DNA of 64,000 nt from Sphingobium sp. TKS (GTDB lineage: Bacteria; Pseudomonadota; Alphaproteobacteria; Sphingomonadales; Sphingomonadaceae), in assembly GCF_001563265.1 (NCBI RefSeq), contig NZ_CP005083.1, positions 3,599,001 through 3,663,000 on the forward strand, read 5' to 3'. Below, piece by piece: positions 1-8,048 of this stretch. The notes below the pieces were generated by a model. It saw only the letters and a list, made by a program, of their open reading frames with translations, was not told the DNA's origin and searched no databases. Every line of letters starts with the position of its first letter. Within the stretch, counting starts at the first letter, position 1. The translations under genes were made by a program, and so were the position numbers.

Positions 1-395
1 ACCCGAACGCCCCGGCCGTCTACCAGTGGCAGGATCAGCCACAGATCGACGTCCAGTTCAACATCGGCGCCGACAAGGTGGGCGAGGAGGTCGTTGAAGT
101 CTCGCTGAAGGTCGAGGTCAAGGCGACCGCGCCGCAGGGCACCGCCTTTGCCGTCGAGCTGGTCTATGCCGCGATCTTCGGCATGCGCAACGTGCCCGAA
201 GACCAGATGCAGCCCTTCATGTTGGCCGAAGCGCCGCGCCTGCTCTTCCCCTTCGCCCGCCGCGTACTGGCCGATGCGATCCGCGACGGCGGCTTCCCGC
301 CGCTGCTGCTCGACCCGATCGATTTCGGCGGCCTCTATGTCCAGCAGGCCAATGCCATGGCACAGACCACGGGCGAACCGGCCGGTCACGCCTGA
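1..395 (+). CDS. secB: SecB export chaperone (5' end outside window)
   Basis: The gene enters from the left edge: the frame beginning at base 3 is open from the window start to the TGA at 393-395, giving about 130 C-terminal residues. SecB is a homotetrameric cytosolic chaperone that holds precursors unfolded and passes them to SecA. Visible family marks are the early PQIDVQFNI strand, the FAVELVYAAIFG segment and the C-terminal RVLADAIRDGGFPPLLLDPI helix/loop, all typical of alphaproteobacterial SecB. Only the first few dozen residues are missing. A Met inside the sequence (base 78) is not the start, because homology continues upstream of it. The next gene, murJ, is 147 nt away behind a dispersed repeat. 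Confidence 0.95.
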   Translation, partial: PNAPAVYQWQDQPQIDVQFNIGADKVGEEVVEVSLKVEVKATAPQGTAFAVELVYAAIFGMRNVPEDQMQPFMLAEAPRLLFPFARRVLADAIRDGGFPPLLLDPIDFGGLYVQQANAMAQTTGEPAGHA

Positions 396-420
396 GCAAA
401 GCCAGAACATTCTCCTGTCC

Positions 421-530
421 GTTTGTGCTGAGTAGGGACTGAGCTTGTCGAAGGCCCGTATCGAAGCAGCTCCGCAACCATCCTTCGATACGCCGCTTCG
501 ACTTCGCTCAGCGGCTACTCAGGACGAACG
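421..530. repeat. Dispersed palindromic repeat, family R1
   Basis: Two arms of about 46 nt (421-466 and 483-529) form an imperfect inverted repeat. Both contain the core CTGAGTAG and GTATCGAAG when read in opposite orientations. It fills the gap between secB and murJ. The wording (GTCCTGAGTAG, CGAAGTCGAAG, CGTATCGAAGG) is one I associate with abundant intergenic repeats of sphingomonad genomes. No coding capacity. Confidence 0.75.
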
Positions 531-542
531 GGAAGCCATGGC

Positions 543-2135
543 ATGAAACTGGCCAGGGCGCTGGGCTCGGTCGGCGGACTGACGCTCGCCAGCCGGATAC
601 TCGCGCTGGTGCGCGATTCGCTGGCGGCGCGCTATGTCGGCGCGGGTTTCGCGTCGGACGCGTTCAACGGCGTCGCCTTCCGCCTGCCCAACATGTTCCG
701 CGCCCTCTTTGCCGAGGGGGCCTTCTCCGCCGCCTTCATCCCGATGTTCAACCGCAAGGCGGCGGGACCGGGCGGAATCGCGGAAGGCTATCATTTTGCC
801 GAGCGGGCGCTGGCAGTGCTGCTGCCGGTGCTGGTGGTCTTCACCGCGCTGCTGATCGCGGCGGCCTGGCCGATCACCTGGGCGCTATCCGGCGGCTTTT
901 CGCGCCAGCATCCGACGGCCGAGCAATTCGCCTTCGCGGTCATGCTGTCGCGCATCACCTTGCCCTATCTGGCGCTGATCAGCCTGGCCTCGCTGCTGGG
1001 CGGCATATTGAATTCGCTCGACAAATTCTGGGTGAATGCGGCGGCGCCGATCCTGCTCAACGTCGCCATGATCGCGGGACTTTGGCTGTTCCACGGCGCC
1101 AATGAATATGAAACGGCGCGGGTACAGGCGATTTCCGTCACTGTGGGTGGCGCGCTGCAATTGCTCTGGCTGGTCTGGGCCTGCCGCCGGGCGGGCGTGT
1201 CGATGAAGCTCAAGCGGCCGCGTTTCGACGCGGATGTGAAGGAGTTGCTCCGCCTGATCGTTCCGGCAGCGGCGGGCGCGGGCGCGTCACAGATCAACCT
1301 GCTGATCTCCACCGCCTTGTCGGGCTGGCTGCTCGCTTCGGGATCGATCACCTATATCTATTATGCCGACCGGCTGAACCAGTTGCCGCTGGGGCTGATC
1401 GGCATCGGGCTTGGGACCATCCTGCTGCCGACCATCTCGCGCCTGCTTTCGACCGGGCAGGAACAAGTGGCAATGGACACGCAGAACCGAGGCATCGAAC
1501 TGGCGCTGTTCCTGACGCTGCCCGCCACCGTCGCCTTCATCATTGTGGCCGAGCCGATCGTGCGCGGGCTGTTCCAATATGGCCGCTTCACCGTGGAGGA
1601 CGCGCAGCGCTGCGGCTGGGCCTTGTCGGCCTTTTCCATCGGCCTGCCCTCCTATGTGCTCGTGAAGGTGCTGACGCCGGGCTATTATGCGCGCGGCGAC
1701 ACCCGGACGCCGGTGCGCTATGCGATGCTGTCTATCGTCATCAACATCATCGGCAATTTCGTGCTGATCCCGCTGCTTGGTCAGCTAGGCATGGGCCATG
1801 TCGGCCCGCCGCTGGCGACGGCGCTGTCCTCCACCGTCAATGTCGCCATGCTCTATTCCACGCTGGTGAAGCGCGGACACTTCGCCGCCGATGCGCAATT
1901 GCGGCGGCGGCTGCCCCGGCTGGCCGTGGCCGCTGTCGCCATGGGCGCGGCGCTTTATGCGGGCGAAGGGCTGCTCGACCCCTGGCTTGGCGGGGTGATG
2001 ATCCAGCGCTATGTCGCGCTGGCCGTGCTTGTCGGCGTGGGGATCGCGCTGTACGGGGTGGCCTGCTTCGTCACGGGCGCCTATCGGCTGTCCGACCTCA
2101 AGGCGCTGATGCGCCGCAAAAGTGCAACCTCATAA
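543..2135 (+). CDS. murJ: Lipid II flippase MurJ (MviN)
   Basis: MurJ is the inner-membrane MOP-superfamily flippase that moves lipid II to the periplasm for peptidoglycan synthesis. The 530-residue length is normal for the family. The N-terminus (MKLARALGSVGGLTLASRIL) and the following RDSLAARYVGAG and NMFRALFAEGAFSAAFIP segments are the conserved MurJ start. The protein has about 14 hydrophobic spans, and the LTPGYYARGDTRTPVRYA segment in the second half is also typical. The start is the second of two close ATGs and matches the family N-terminus. trpS follows after 15 nt, so the two are probably co-transcribed. Confidence 0.95.
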   Translation: MKLARALGSVGGLTLASRILALVRDSLAARYVGAGFASDAFNGVAFRLPNMFRALFAEGAFSAAFIPMFNRKAAGPGGIAEGYHFAERALAVLLPVLVVFTALLIAAAWPITWALSGGFSRQHPTAEQFAFAVMLSRITLPYLALISLASLLGGILNSLDKFWVNAAAPILLNVAMIAGLWLFHGANEYETARVQAISVTVGGALQLLWLVWACRRAGVSMKLKRPRFDADVKELLRLIVPAAAGAGASQINLLISTALSGWLLASGSITYIYYADRLNQLPLGLIGIGLGTILLPTISRLLSTGQEQVAMDTQNRGIELALFLTLPATVAFIIVAEPIVRGLFQYGRFTVEDAQRCGWALSAFSIGLPSYVLVKVLTPGYYARGDTRTPVRYAMLSIVINIIGNFVLIPLLGQLGMGHVGPPLATALSSTVNVAMLYSTLVKRGHFAADAQLRRRLPRLAVAAVAMGAALYAGEGLLDPWLGGVMIQRYVALAVLVGVGIALYGVACFVTGAYRLSDLKALMRRKSATS

Positions 2136-2150
2136 AGAACGGATCAAGAC

Positions 2151-3155
2151 ATGCGCGTCCTTTCCGGCATCCAGCCGACCGGCAATCTGCACCTGGGCAA
2201 TTATCTGGGCGCGATCCGCAACTGGGTGCGGATGCAGGACGAAATGGACGCCGACAGCCAGTGCTTCTTCTTTCTGGCCGACATGCACTCCATCACCGTG
2301 CATGAGGGGCGCGAGCAGCGCATCCGCAACGTCCGCGACATGGCCGCCGCGCTGGTCGCCGCCGGGATCGATCCCGACCGCTCGGTCCTCTTCAACCAGG
2401 CGCGAGTGCCGGCCCATGCGGAACTCTGCTGGCTGCTGAACGGCACGGCACGGATCGGCTGGCTGAACCGCATGACCCAGTTCAAGGACAAGGTGGGCAA
2501 GGACCGCGAGGGCGCCTCCATCGGCCTGTTCGTCTATCCGGTGCTGCAAGCGGCCGACATCCTCGTCTACAACGCCACCCATGTGCCGGTGGGCGAGGAC
2601 CAGAAGCAGCATCTGGAACTGGCGCGCGACATCGCCACCAAGTTCAACACCGATTTCGGCGTGGAACTCTTCACCCTGCCCGACCCGATCATCCCCAAGG
2701 AATCGGCGCGCATCATGTCACTGCGCGACGGCACGGCGAAGATGTCCAAGTCCGACCCTTCCGACATGAGCCGCATCAACCTGACCGACGATGACGATGC
2801 CATCATGCAGAAGGTGAAGAAGGCCAAGACCGATCCCGAGCCGCTGCCCGAAACCGCCGCTGGGCTGGCCGGGCGTCCGGAAGCGAACAATCTGGTCGGC
2901 ATCTATGCGACGCTGGCGGGCACCACTGCCGACGCCGTCTGCGCCGAGTTTGCGGGCAAGGGCTTCGGCGCGTTCAAGCCCGCGCTGGGCGAGCTGTTGG
3001 TCGAAACGCTTCGGCCGATCCGGTCGCGGTTCATGGAATTGCGCACGGATGACGCCGCGCTCGACGCGATCCTGGAAAAAGGCGCGGCCAAGGCATCCAC
3101 CGCAGCCGCGCCGACGTTGCGTGCCGCTTATGACGCCATGGGACTGATGCGCTGA
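2151..3155 (+). CDS. trpS: Tryptophanyl-tRNA synthetase
   Basis: Class I aminoacyl-tRNA synthetase that charges tRNA-Trp in the cytosol; 334 residues, the usual size. It opens with MRVLSGIQPTGNLHLGNYLG, where HLGN replaces the classic HIGH ATP-binding motif, and carries the second class I signature as AKMSKSDPS near residue 197. It starts 15 nt after murJ ends and is followed by a stem-loop. This is a complete, ordinary housekeeping gene. Confidence 0.97.
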   Translation: MRVLSGIQPTGNLHLGNYLGAIRNWVRMQDEMDADSQCFFFLADMHSITVHEGREQRIRNVRDMAAALVAAGIDPDRSVLFNQARVPAHAELCWLLNGTARIGWLNRMTQFKDKVGKDREGASIGLFVYPVLQAADILVYNATHVPVGEDQKQHLELARDIATKFNTDFGVELFTLPDPIIPKESARIMSLRDGTAKMSKSDPSDMSRINLTDDDDAIMQKVKKAKTDPEPLPETAAGLAGRPEANNLVGIYATLAGTTADAVCAEFAGKGFGAFKPALGELLVETLRPIRSRFMELRTDDAALDAILEKGAAKASTAAAPTLRAAYDAMGLMR

Positions 3156-3161
3156 TGCCAC

Positions 3162-3189
3162 AGGGGTCGCCAAAGCGGCGGCCCCTTCC
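3162..3189 (+). terminator. Probable trpS transcription terminator
   Basis: GGGGTCGCC pairs with GGCGGCCCC (one T-G wobble) across a five-base loop, starting 7 nt after the trpS stop. The U-tract after it is weak (TTCCC), so it may be an imperfect intrinsic terminator. Confidence 0.5.
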
Positions 3190-3353
3190 CTGTCCGCGAC
3201 GGAATAATCCTGCCCGCGCCGTCGTAAGGTTGGCAGGACATGGTTTGCGCCCATTCGCCCGTTACGCGCGTTCAAACGATGTTCAGTTGCGTTTTGCTAT
3301 GGCACGACGCAAGATGTTTGGCAGGCGTAGTGCCTGATACAGGACGCAGAAAA

Positions 3354-4004
3354 ATGACCCGTTTCAAAAAGATCGGCCTGATCGCGGCGCCCGCCCTGGC
3401 GCTCGTGGCGCTGTCGGGCTGCGCAACTTCCTTCAAGGCGGATGTCGCCCGCTTTCAGCAGCTCCCGGCGCCCGCCGGGCAGAGCTTCACCATCGTTGCG
3501 GACGATCCGCGTCTCGCCGGTGGTCTTGAATTTTCGCACTATGCCGATCTCGTCGGCCAGCGCCTGACCCAGACCGGCTATGTCGCGGCCGGTGACCCGG
3601 CGCGGGCCGACCTGATCGTTCGGGTTTCCTACGGCGTGGACAATGGGCGCGAGAAGGTGCGCTCGACCGGCGTCGGCGCGCCCGATCCCTTCTTTTACGG
3701 CGGCTGGGGCTGGCGCGGGCGCTGGGGCCGTCCCTGGGGCTATGGCTTTTATGATCCGTGGCTGTTCGGACCCGGCGGCTATAACGACATCAGCAGCTAT
3801 ACGGTCTATACCAGCGACCTCAGCATGAAGATCGACCGCGCCGCCGACCATCGCCGCCTGTTCGAAGGCAAGGCGCAGGCCCAGTCCCTGTCGAACAAGC
3901 TAACCTATCTGGTGCCGAACCTGATCGACGCGATGTTCACGGGATTCCCCGGTCAGAATGGCGAGAATGTGAAGATCACCCTGCCGCCCGAAAAGAAGGG
4001 CTGA
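3354..4004 (+). CDS. DUF4136-family outer-membrane lipoprotein
   Basis: A 216-residue exported lipoprotein: the N-terminus MTRFKKIGLIAAPALALVAL is followed by the lipobox LSGC, so Cys23 should be lipidated. The body (FTIVADDPRLAGGLEF, a tandem GWGWRGRWGRPWGYGFYDPW aromatic/glycine stretch, then a DRAADHRRLFEGKAQAQS helix) resembles DUF4136 proteins, whose function is not established. An upstream in-frame ATG at 3240 would add 38 residues before the signal peptide and was rejected. The gene is probably monocistronic and is followed by a clear terminator. Confidence 0.8.
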   Translation: MTRFKKIGLIAAPALALVALSGCATSFKADVARFQQLPAPAGQSFTIVADDPRLAGGLEFSHYADLVGQRLTQTGYVAAGDPARADLIVRVSYGVDNGREKVRSTGVGAPDPFFYGGWGWRGRWGRPWGYGFYDPWLFGPGGYNDISSYTVYTSDLSMKIDRAADHRRLFEGKAQAQSLSNKLTYLVPNLIDAMFTGFPGQNGENVKITLPPEKKG

Positions 4005-4044
4005 ACGGCATTTCGGAAGGGCGGCTCCCAACCATGCCCCTTTG

Positions 4045-4075
4045 CCCGGCGGTCGATGATCGCCGGGTTTTCTTT
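4045..4075 (+). terminator. Intrinsic terminator after the DUF4136 gene
   Basis: CCCGGCG (4045-4051) pairs with CGCCGGG (4061-4067) and is followed by TTTTCTTT. It lies 40 nt after the stop codon. Confidence 0.8.
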
Positions 4076-4111
4076 GGGGGGGTGTTGGCCAATTGCTGAC
4101 GTTGATAATAT

Positions 4112-4192
4112 CGTCATCCCAGCGAAGGCTGGGATCTCGTGAGGCTAGACCGTGCGCTATCGCCTGAGATCCCAGCTTTCGCTGGGATGACG
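4112..4192. repeat. Dispersed palindromic repeat, family R2, copy 1
   Basis: The arms CGTCATCCCAGCGAAGGCTG and GATCCCAGCTTTCGCTGGGA are inverted copies enclosing a spacer that contains GTGCGCTATCGCC. A second copy with the same arms and the same spacer core lies at 54047-54126, so this is a dispersed element and not a local hairpin. Confidence 0.85.
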
Positions 4193-4229
4193 GAAATGGG
4201 GTCCGCAACCCACCCTAAACCACCATCCT

Positions 4230-4835
4230 TCAGGGCATGCGCCGCACCGTCAGAATCTTCACCGGCTGCTCCAGCATCTGTCCCTTCATCACGCCCTCGC
4301 CAGCCGTGGGCGATTTGGGCGCGGCCAGGATCGCCTTCACCACTTCCATGCCTTCGACAATATGGGCGAAGACGGCGAAACCCTGATTGTCTCCCGCCGC
4401 CTCCGGATGCGCATCCATGCCCGGCATCTTGCCCAGCACGATGAAGAAATCGCCGGTCGCGCTGCCCGGCGCATAGCGGGCCATGGAAAGCGCGCCGTCA
4501 TCATGGGTAAGGCCCGTCTGGCTTGTCGGTTCATGCTTGATCGGCGGCAGGACGCGCTTGGGATCGTTCTGCGCGCCACCCTGCACGAAGCCATAATCGG
4601 CCGTGCCGACACCGCGATAGAATAGCGTGCCGTCCAGCCGCTTCTGATCGACATAGCGCAGGAAGTTCGTGGCCGTGACCGGCGCCTTGGCGACATGCAC
4701 GGCTACAACAATGCGCCCGACGCTGGTTTCGAGCGCGACCCGCACATCGGCGGGTGACGGCGCGGCAGCGGTCTGCGCGAAGGCAGAGCCAAGACAGAAA
4801 AAAGCGGCGAGGAAAAGAGAAAGCTGTCGGATCAT
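4230..4835 (-). CDS. Exported cyclophilin-type peptidyl-prolyl isomerase
   Basis: A 201-residue protein with an N-terminal signal peptide (MIRQLSLFLAAFFCLGSAFA) followed by a cyclophilin fold. Family marks are VALETSVGRIVVAV, TATNFLRYVDQ, a GALSMARYAPGSATGDFFI core and QGFAVFAHIVEGMEVV. Cyclophilins catalyse cis-trans isomerisation of X-Pro bonds; the signal peptide puts this one in the periplasm. The catalytic Arg-rich FYR and QFFI-like motifs are recognisable, though the latter reads DFFI. It lies 32 nt downstream of the dnaA stop on the same strand. The start codon is preceded by TTGGATTAG and 10 nt, a weak relative of the element described for ubiE. Confidence 0.88.
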   Translation of the reverse strand: MIRQLSLFLAAFFCLGSAFAQTAAAPSPADVRVALETSVGRIVVAVHVAKAPVTATNFLRYVDQKRLDGTLFYRGVGTADYGFVQGGAQNDPKRVLPPIKHEPTSQTGLTHDDGALSMARYAPGSATGDFFIVLGKMPGMDAHPEAAGDNQGFAVFAHIVEGMEVVKAILAAPKSPTAGEGVMKGQMLEQPVKILTVRRMP

Positions 4836-4867
4836 GGCGTGAAGCCTAATCCAAAGCCCCGCCCCTG

Positions 4868-6283
4868 TCAGCCTTCCAACTGGCGCTGCAGAGCGCGGAT
4901 ATCGGCGTCGATATCCGGATTGCTCTGCCGCAATTCCTCGATCGTGCGCACGGCATGGATAACGGTGCTATGGTCGCGTCCGCCGAAGATGCGGCCGATC
5001 TCCGGCAAGGAGCGCGGCGTCATCTTCTTGGCGAGATACATCGCCACCTGGCGGGGACGAGCCACCGCGCGCGCCCGGCGCTTGGAGCGCATCTCCGCCG
5101 CGTCGATCTTGTAATGCGCGGCGCAGGCCTTCTGAATTTCGTCGACGGTGATCCGGCGGGCATTGGCGCGCACCGCGTCGGCCAGCATCCCCTGCGCGAA
5201 CTCAAGGTCGATCGACCGGCCGGTGAGCTGGCCGTATGCGATGAGCTTGTTGAAGGCGCCCTCCAGCTCGCGGACATTGGAGCGGATCGAGCGCGCCAGG
5301 AAATCCACCACAGCGTCGGGGACCGGCGGGTCGCCGGCAATGGCGCGCTTGGCCTCCAGGATCGCAAGACGCAGGTCCAGCCCGGCCGGGCGGATGTCCG
5401 CGACCAGCCCGCCCGCCAGGCGCGAGAGAATCCGCGGATCGATCGCGTCCAGCATCTGCGGCGCGCGGTCGGCGGTGACGACGATGCGGGCGCCGGCATC
5501 GATGAGGTCGTTGATCGTGTGCAGGAACTCTTCCTGCGTCGACCCCTTGCCGGCAATGAACTGGATGTCGTCGATCAGCAGCAGCCGCGCCGCGCGCAGC
5601 CGCGCCTTGAACATCATGGTCTCATTGGCGCGCATCGCGTTCACAAATTCCATCATGAACCGCTCGGCCGACATGTAGAGGACCGGGGCCGAGGGCGAAT
5701 GGCTTGAGAAAAGCTGAGCGATGGCGTGGAGCAGATGCGTCTTGCCCTGGCCGGTGCCGCCATGGATGAAGAGCGGGCTGAAACGCGGCTGGCTCTTGCC
5801 GGCCATGGCCTGGGCTGCCGAAAAGGCGAGATGATTGGTGTCGCCCGTCACGAACTCGTCGAAGCTGTGGCGCGGCTGAAAGTTCGAAGCTGGACCCTGG
5901 GCATCCGCAACGGCGTGATCGGGACTGACAGCCGTTTCCGCCTGATGCAGTTCCAGAATGCGGGGACCGACCGCATTGGGCGCACGTAGAAGGCGCACTT
6001 CGCGCACGCTGGCTCCTGCACAACGCCACGCCATCCGCAACCGGTCGCCAAACTGACCCGAGACGAAGTTCGCCGTGAAGTCGGAGGCGAACAGCAGATC
6101 GAGCGTCTGCGATTCGGGGCAATAATCGCCCAATTGCGCGGCCTTCAGCCACTGATCGAACATGCGCGCGCCGATGTCGCGGCGCAGACCGGCGCGAATG
6201 GTCGCCCAGGCCGTCTCCAGGCGCGCAGTCTGCTGCGTGTCGAGACCGCTGAAACTTCCAATCACTGCCGTAATATCCTTCAT
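4868..6283 (-). CDS. dnaA: Chromosomal replication initiator DnaA
   Basis: DnaA is the AAA+ protein that binds DnaA boxes and melts oriC. The 471 residues show domain I (1-80), a linker, the Walker A motif GGTGQGKTH near 175, Walker B LLLIDDIQFIAGK near 235, and the C-terminal DNA-binding domain ending in the DnaA signature GGRDHSTVIHAVRTI near 435. The length is typical of alphaproteobacteria. The upstream gap of more than 400 nt has no TTATCCACA-type boxes, so oriC appears not to be adjacent. The neighbouring rpsT-mutM-ubiE-ubiB genes are the common alphaproteobacterial dnaA context. Confidence 0.97.
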   Translation of the reverse strand: MKDITAVIGSFSGLDTQQTARLETAWATIRAGLRRDIGARMFDQWLKAAQLGDYCPESQTLDLLFASDFTANFVSGQFGDRLRMAWRCAGASVREVRLLRAPNAVGPRILELHQAETAVSPDHAVADAQGPASNFQPRHSFDEFVTGDTNHLAFSAAQAMAGKSQPRFSPLFIHGGTGQGKTHLLHAIAQLFSSHSPSAPVLYMSAERFMMEFVNAMRANETMMFKARLRAARLLLIDDIQFIAGKGSTQEEFLHTINDLIDAGARIVVTADRAPQMLDAIDPRILSRLAGGLVADIRPAGLDLRLAILEAKRAIAGDPPVPDAVVDFLARSIRSNVRELEGAFNKLIAYGQLTGRSIDLEFAQGMLADAVRANARRITVDEIQKACAAHYKIDAAEMRSKRRARAVARPRQVAMYLAKKMTPRSLPEIGRIFGGRDHSTVIHAVRTIEELRQSNPDIDADIRALQRQLEG

Positions 6284-6655
6284 AAACAGTCGACCCCCAT
6301 CAACTGCACCCCCATAGGCAGGGGCGATGCGACGCAGAAACCCGTTCCGGAAAAGCCCCGCCTTCCCGAGTTTCGTGCATCAACTAACCTTCTGATGGCC
6401 GCCGGAAATTCGATTCGAGTGGCGGCCGGAGGATCAAAATAGACAGGCCTGCTTCGCCGGATCAAGGGCACTGGCAGTCAAAAATGTGAAATAAAGCCGT
6501 TGACTCGGCAAACCCGCAGAAAAGGCCGGGTTGAATAAATTCATATATATATCAGATACTTAATATAGCGCCTTGGGTGCCACCTGTCTCGAATCGAGAG
6601 AGAATCGCCGGAAATGGGCACTTCCTCCAAAATGACCCTTTGGTGAACGAAACAT
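6284..6655. other. dnaA upstream regulatory region, no gene seen
   Basis: This 372-nt gap holds no convincing gene. It contains an A+T-rich tract (about 6533-6570) that reads TATATATAT on both strands, and a 13-bp near-palindrome TCTCGAATCGAGA at 6587-6599. Either may belong to the dnaA promoter, which must fire toward lower coordinates. I found no DnaA-box cluster, so I do not call it an origin. Confidence 0.5.
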
Positions 6656-6691
6656 GAAAAAGCCCGCCCCGCTGAGAATCGCGGGGCGGGC
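6656..6691 (-). terminator. rpsT intrinsic terminator
   Basis: On the minus strand GCCCGCCCCGC pairs perfectly over 11 bp with GCGGGGCGGGC across an 8-nt loop and is followed by a run of five T. It begins 35 nt beyond the rpsT stop. Confidence 0.88.
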
Positions 6692-6726
6692 GTATTTCTT
6701 CTGACGAGTTTGAAAGTGGCTGGGGC

Positions 6727-6990
6727 TTAGCCCAGCGCGCCGACGCGCTTCGTCAGGCGGCCGAACTTGCGAGCCGCGGTATTCTTGTGCAGCACGCCGC
6801 GGGCCACGCCACGCGCGAGTTCCGGCTGGACCGACTGAAGCGCCGTGGTCGCAGCCGCCTTGTCGCCGGCGGCGAGGGCGGTTTCGACCTTCTTCACCAG
6901 GGTGCGAATCCGGCTGATGCGGGCGCCGTTGATTTCGGCGCGGCGGGCGTTGCGGCGGATGCGCTTCTTGGCTTGCGGCGTATTGGCCAT
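6727..6990 (-). CDS. rpsT: 30S ribosomal protein S20
   Basis: S20 is a helical 16S rRNA-binding protein. The 87 residues begin [21 protein letters not shown], the conserved S20 start, and end with the [17 protein letters not shown] helix. Size and basicity are normal. It is transcribed alone: a strong terminator lies downstream and the mutM stop lies 119 nt upstream of its start. Confidence 0.97.
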   Translation of the reverse strand: MANTPQAKKRIRRNARRAEINGARISRIRTLVKKVETALAAGDKAAATTALQSVQPELARGVARGVLHKNTAARKFGRLTKRVGALG

Positions 6991-7109
6991 TTACTGTCCT
7001 CGGTTCTCGTCAAATCTCATGAAAAGGCCCGCCGGGAATCGCCAGCCAGCCCTGTGAAGGTGCGCCCCTTACAGGGGATCATGAGGGGCGTCAACCGCTG
7101 AACGCCCCG

Positions 7110-7922
7110 CTATCGCTGGCATTTCGGGCAGAAAAAGGTCGATCTGCCTCCATCCACCCGGCGGCTTATGGGCGTGCCGCAGTGGCATGGCTGCCCTTCG
7201 CGGCCATAGACCCGCCATTGTTTCGAGAAATAGCCCAGCTCCCCATCGGGCCGCGCATAGTCGCGCAAGGTGGAGCCGCCAGCGGCAATGGCGGCGGTCA
7301 GCACCTCGCGAATCGCCTCGACCAGCAAAGTAAGGCGCGGGCGGCTGATCTTGCCCGCTTCGCGGGTCGGGGCGATGCCCGCCATGTTGAGCGCTTCGCA
7401 GACATAGATATTGCCCAGGCCCGCGACGATGCGCTGATCGAGCAGCGCGGCCTTGATCGAGGTCGCCTTGCCATGGAGCCTGGCCGTCAGGGCAGCGGCG
7501 GTGAAGTCCGGACCCAATGGTTCCGGCCCCATGCGGGTGAACGGGCTGTAGCTTTCCCAAACCTCGCTGCGGACGAGATCGAGCGAGCCGAAGCGGCGTG
7601 GGTCGTTGAGGGAGAGCAATCGCCCGCCCGAGGTCTCGATCAGCAGATGGTCGTGCGCACCGATCTCCGCCGGATCGATTCGCCAGCGGCCGGACATGCC
7701 GAGATGGAAGATCAGCGTGTCGCCCCGGTCGGTGTCGATCAGGCCATATTTGGCGCGGCGGGACAGTGCCGTGATCGTGGCGCCGGTCAGCCGCTGGCGC
7801 AGGTCGACGGGAATCGGGAAGCGCAGGTCGGCGCGGCGCGGCTCGACACGGGTGAGGACGGCGCCCTCAAGAACCGAGCGGAGGCCCGCGACCGTGGTTT
7901 CGACTTCAGGGAGTTCGGGCAT
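7110..7922 (-). CDS. mutM: Formamidopyrimidine-DNA glycosylase (Fpg/MutM)
   Basis: Base-excision repair enzyme that removes 8-oxoguanine and formamidopyrimidines and nicks at the abasic site. The mature N-terminus PELPEVETTV supplies the catalytic Pro and Glu. The conserved Lys lies in SRRAKYGLI near residue 58, and the C-terminal zinc finger is intact (CHCGTPI...FFCPKCQR). The 270-residue length is normal. It is divergent from ubiE across a 126-nt promoter region. Confidence 0.96.
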   Translation of the reverse strand: MPELPEVETTVAGLRSVLEGAVLTRVEPRRADLRFPIPVDLRQRLTGATITALSRRAKYGLIDTDRGDTLIFHLGMSGRWRIDPAEIGAHDHLLIETSGGRLLSLNDPRRFGSLDLVRSEVWESYSPFTRMGPEPLGPDFTAAALTARLHGKATSIKAALLDQRIVAGLGNIYVCEALNMAGIAPTREAGKISRPRLTLLVEAIREVLTAAIAAGGSTLRDYARPDGELGYFSKQWRVYGREGQPCHCGTPISRRVDGGRSTFFCPKCQR

Positions 7923-7989
7923 GGCCTTTCTATGTCGTGCGTCAACCGGCCGGGCAACAGGCGACTTGATGCATGCGCCGCTCCCCGGA

Positions 7990-8037
7990 CATTTTAGCTG
8001 ATCTCAGATGTTTCCTCTCCCCGGGAAAATGCTCTAG
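7990..8037 (+). promoter_or_regulatory. Palindromic start-proximal element before ubiE
   Basis: The arm ACATTTT (7990-7996) and the arm AAAATGCTCTAG (8026-8037) face each other, with CTCAG between them. The right arm ends 11 nt before the ubiE ATG at 8049. Matching elements precede nadE, hisN and the second exbD at the same spacing. TGCTCTAG may be an extended -10 hexamer, or the TAGAG may serve as a weak ribosome binding site. Confidence 0.55.
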
Positions 8038-8048
8038 AGCGTGCGCCC

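Noticed and set aside
6284..6726. Possible oriC next to dnaA
   Set aside because: There is an A+T-rich patch but I found no cluster of TTATNCACA-type DnaA boxes, and alphaproteobacterial origins are often elsewhere.
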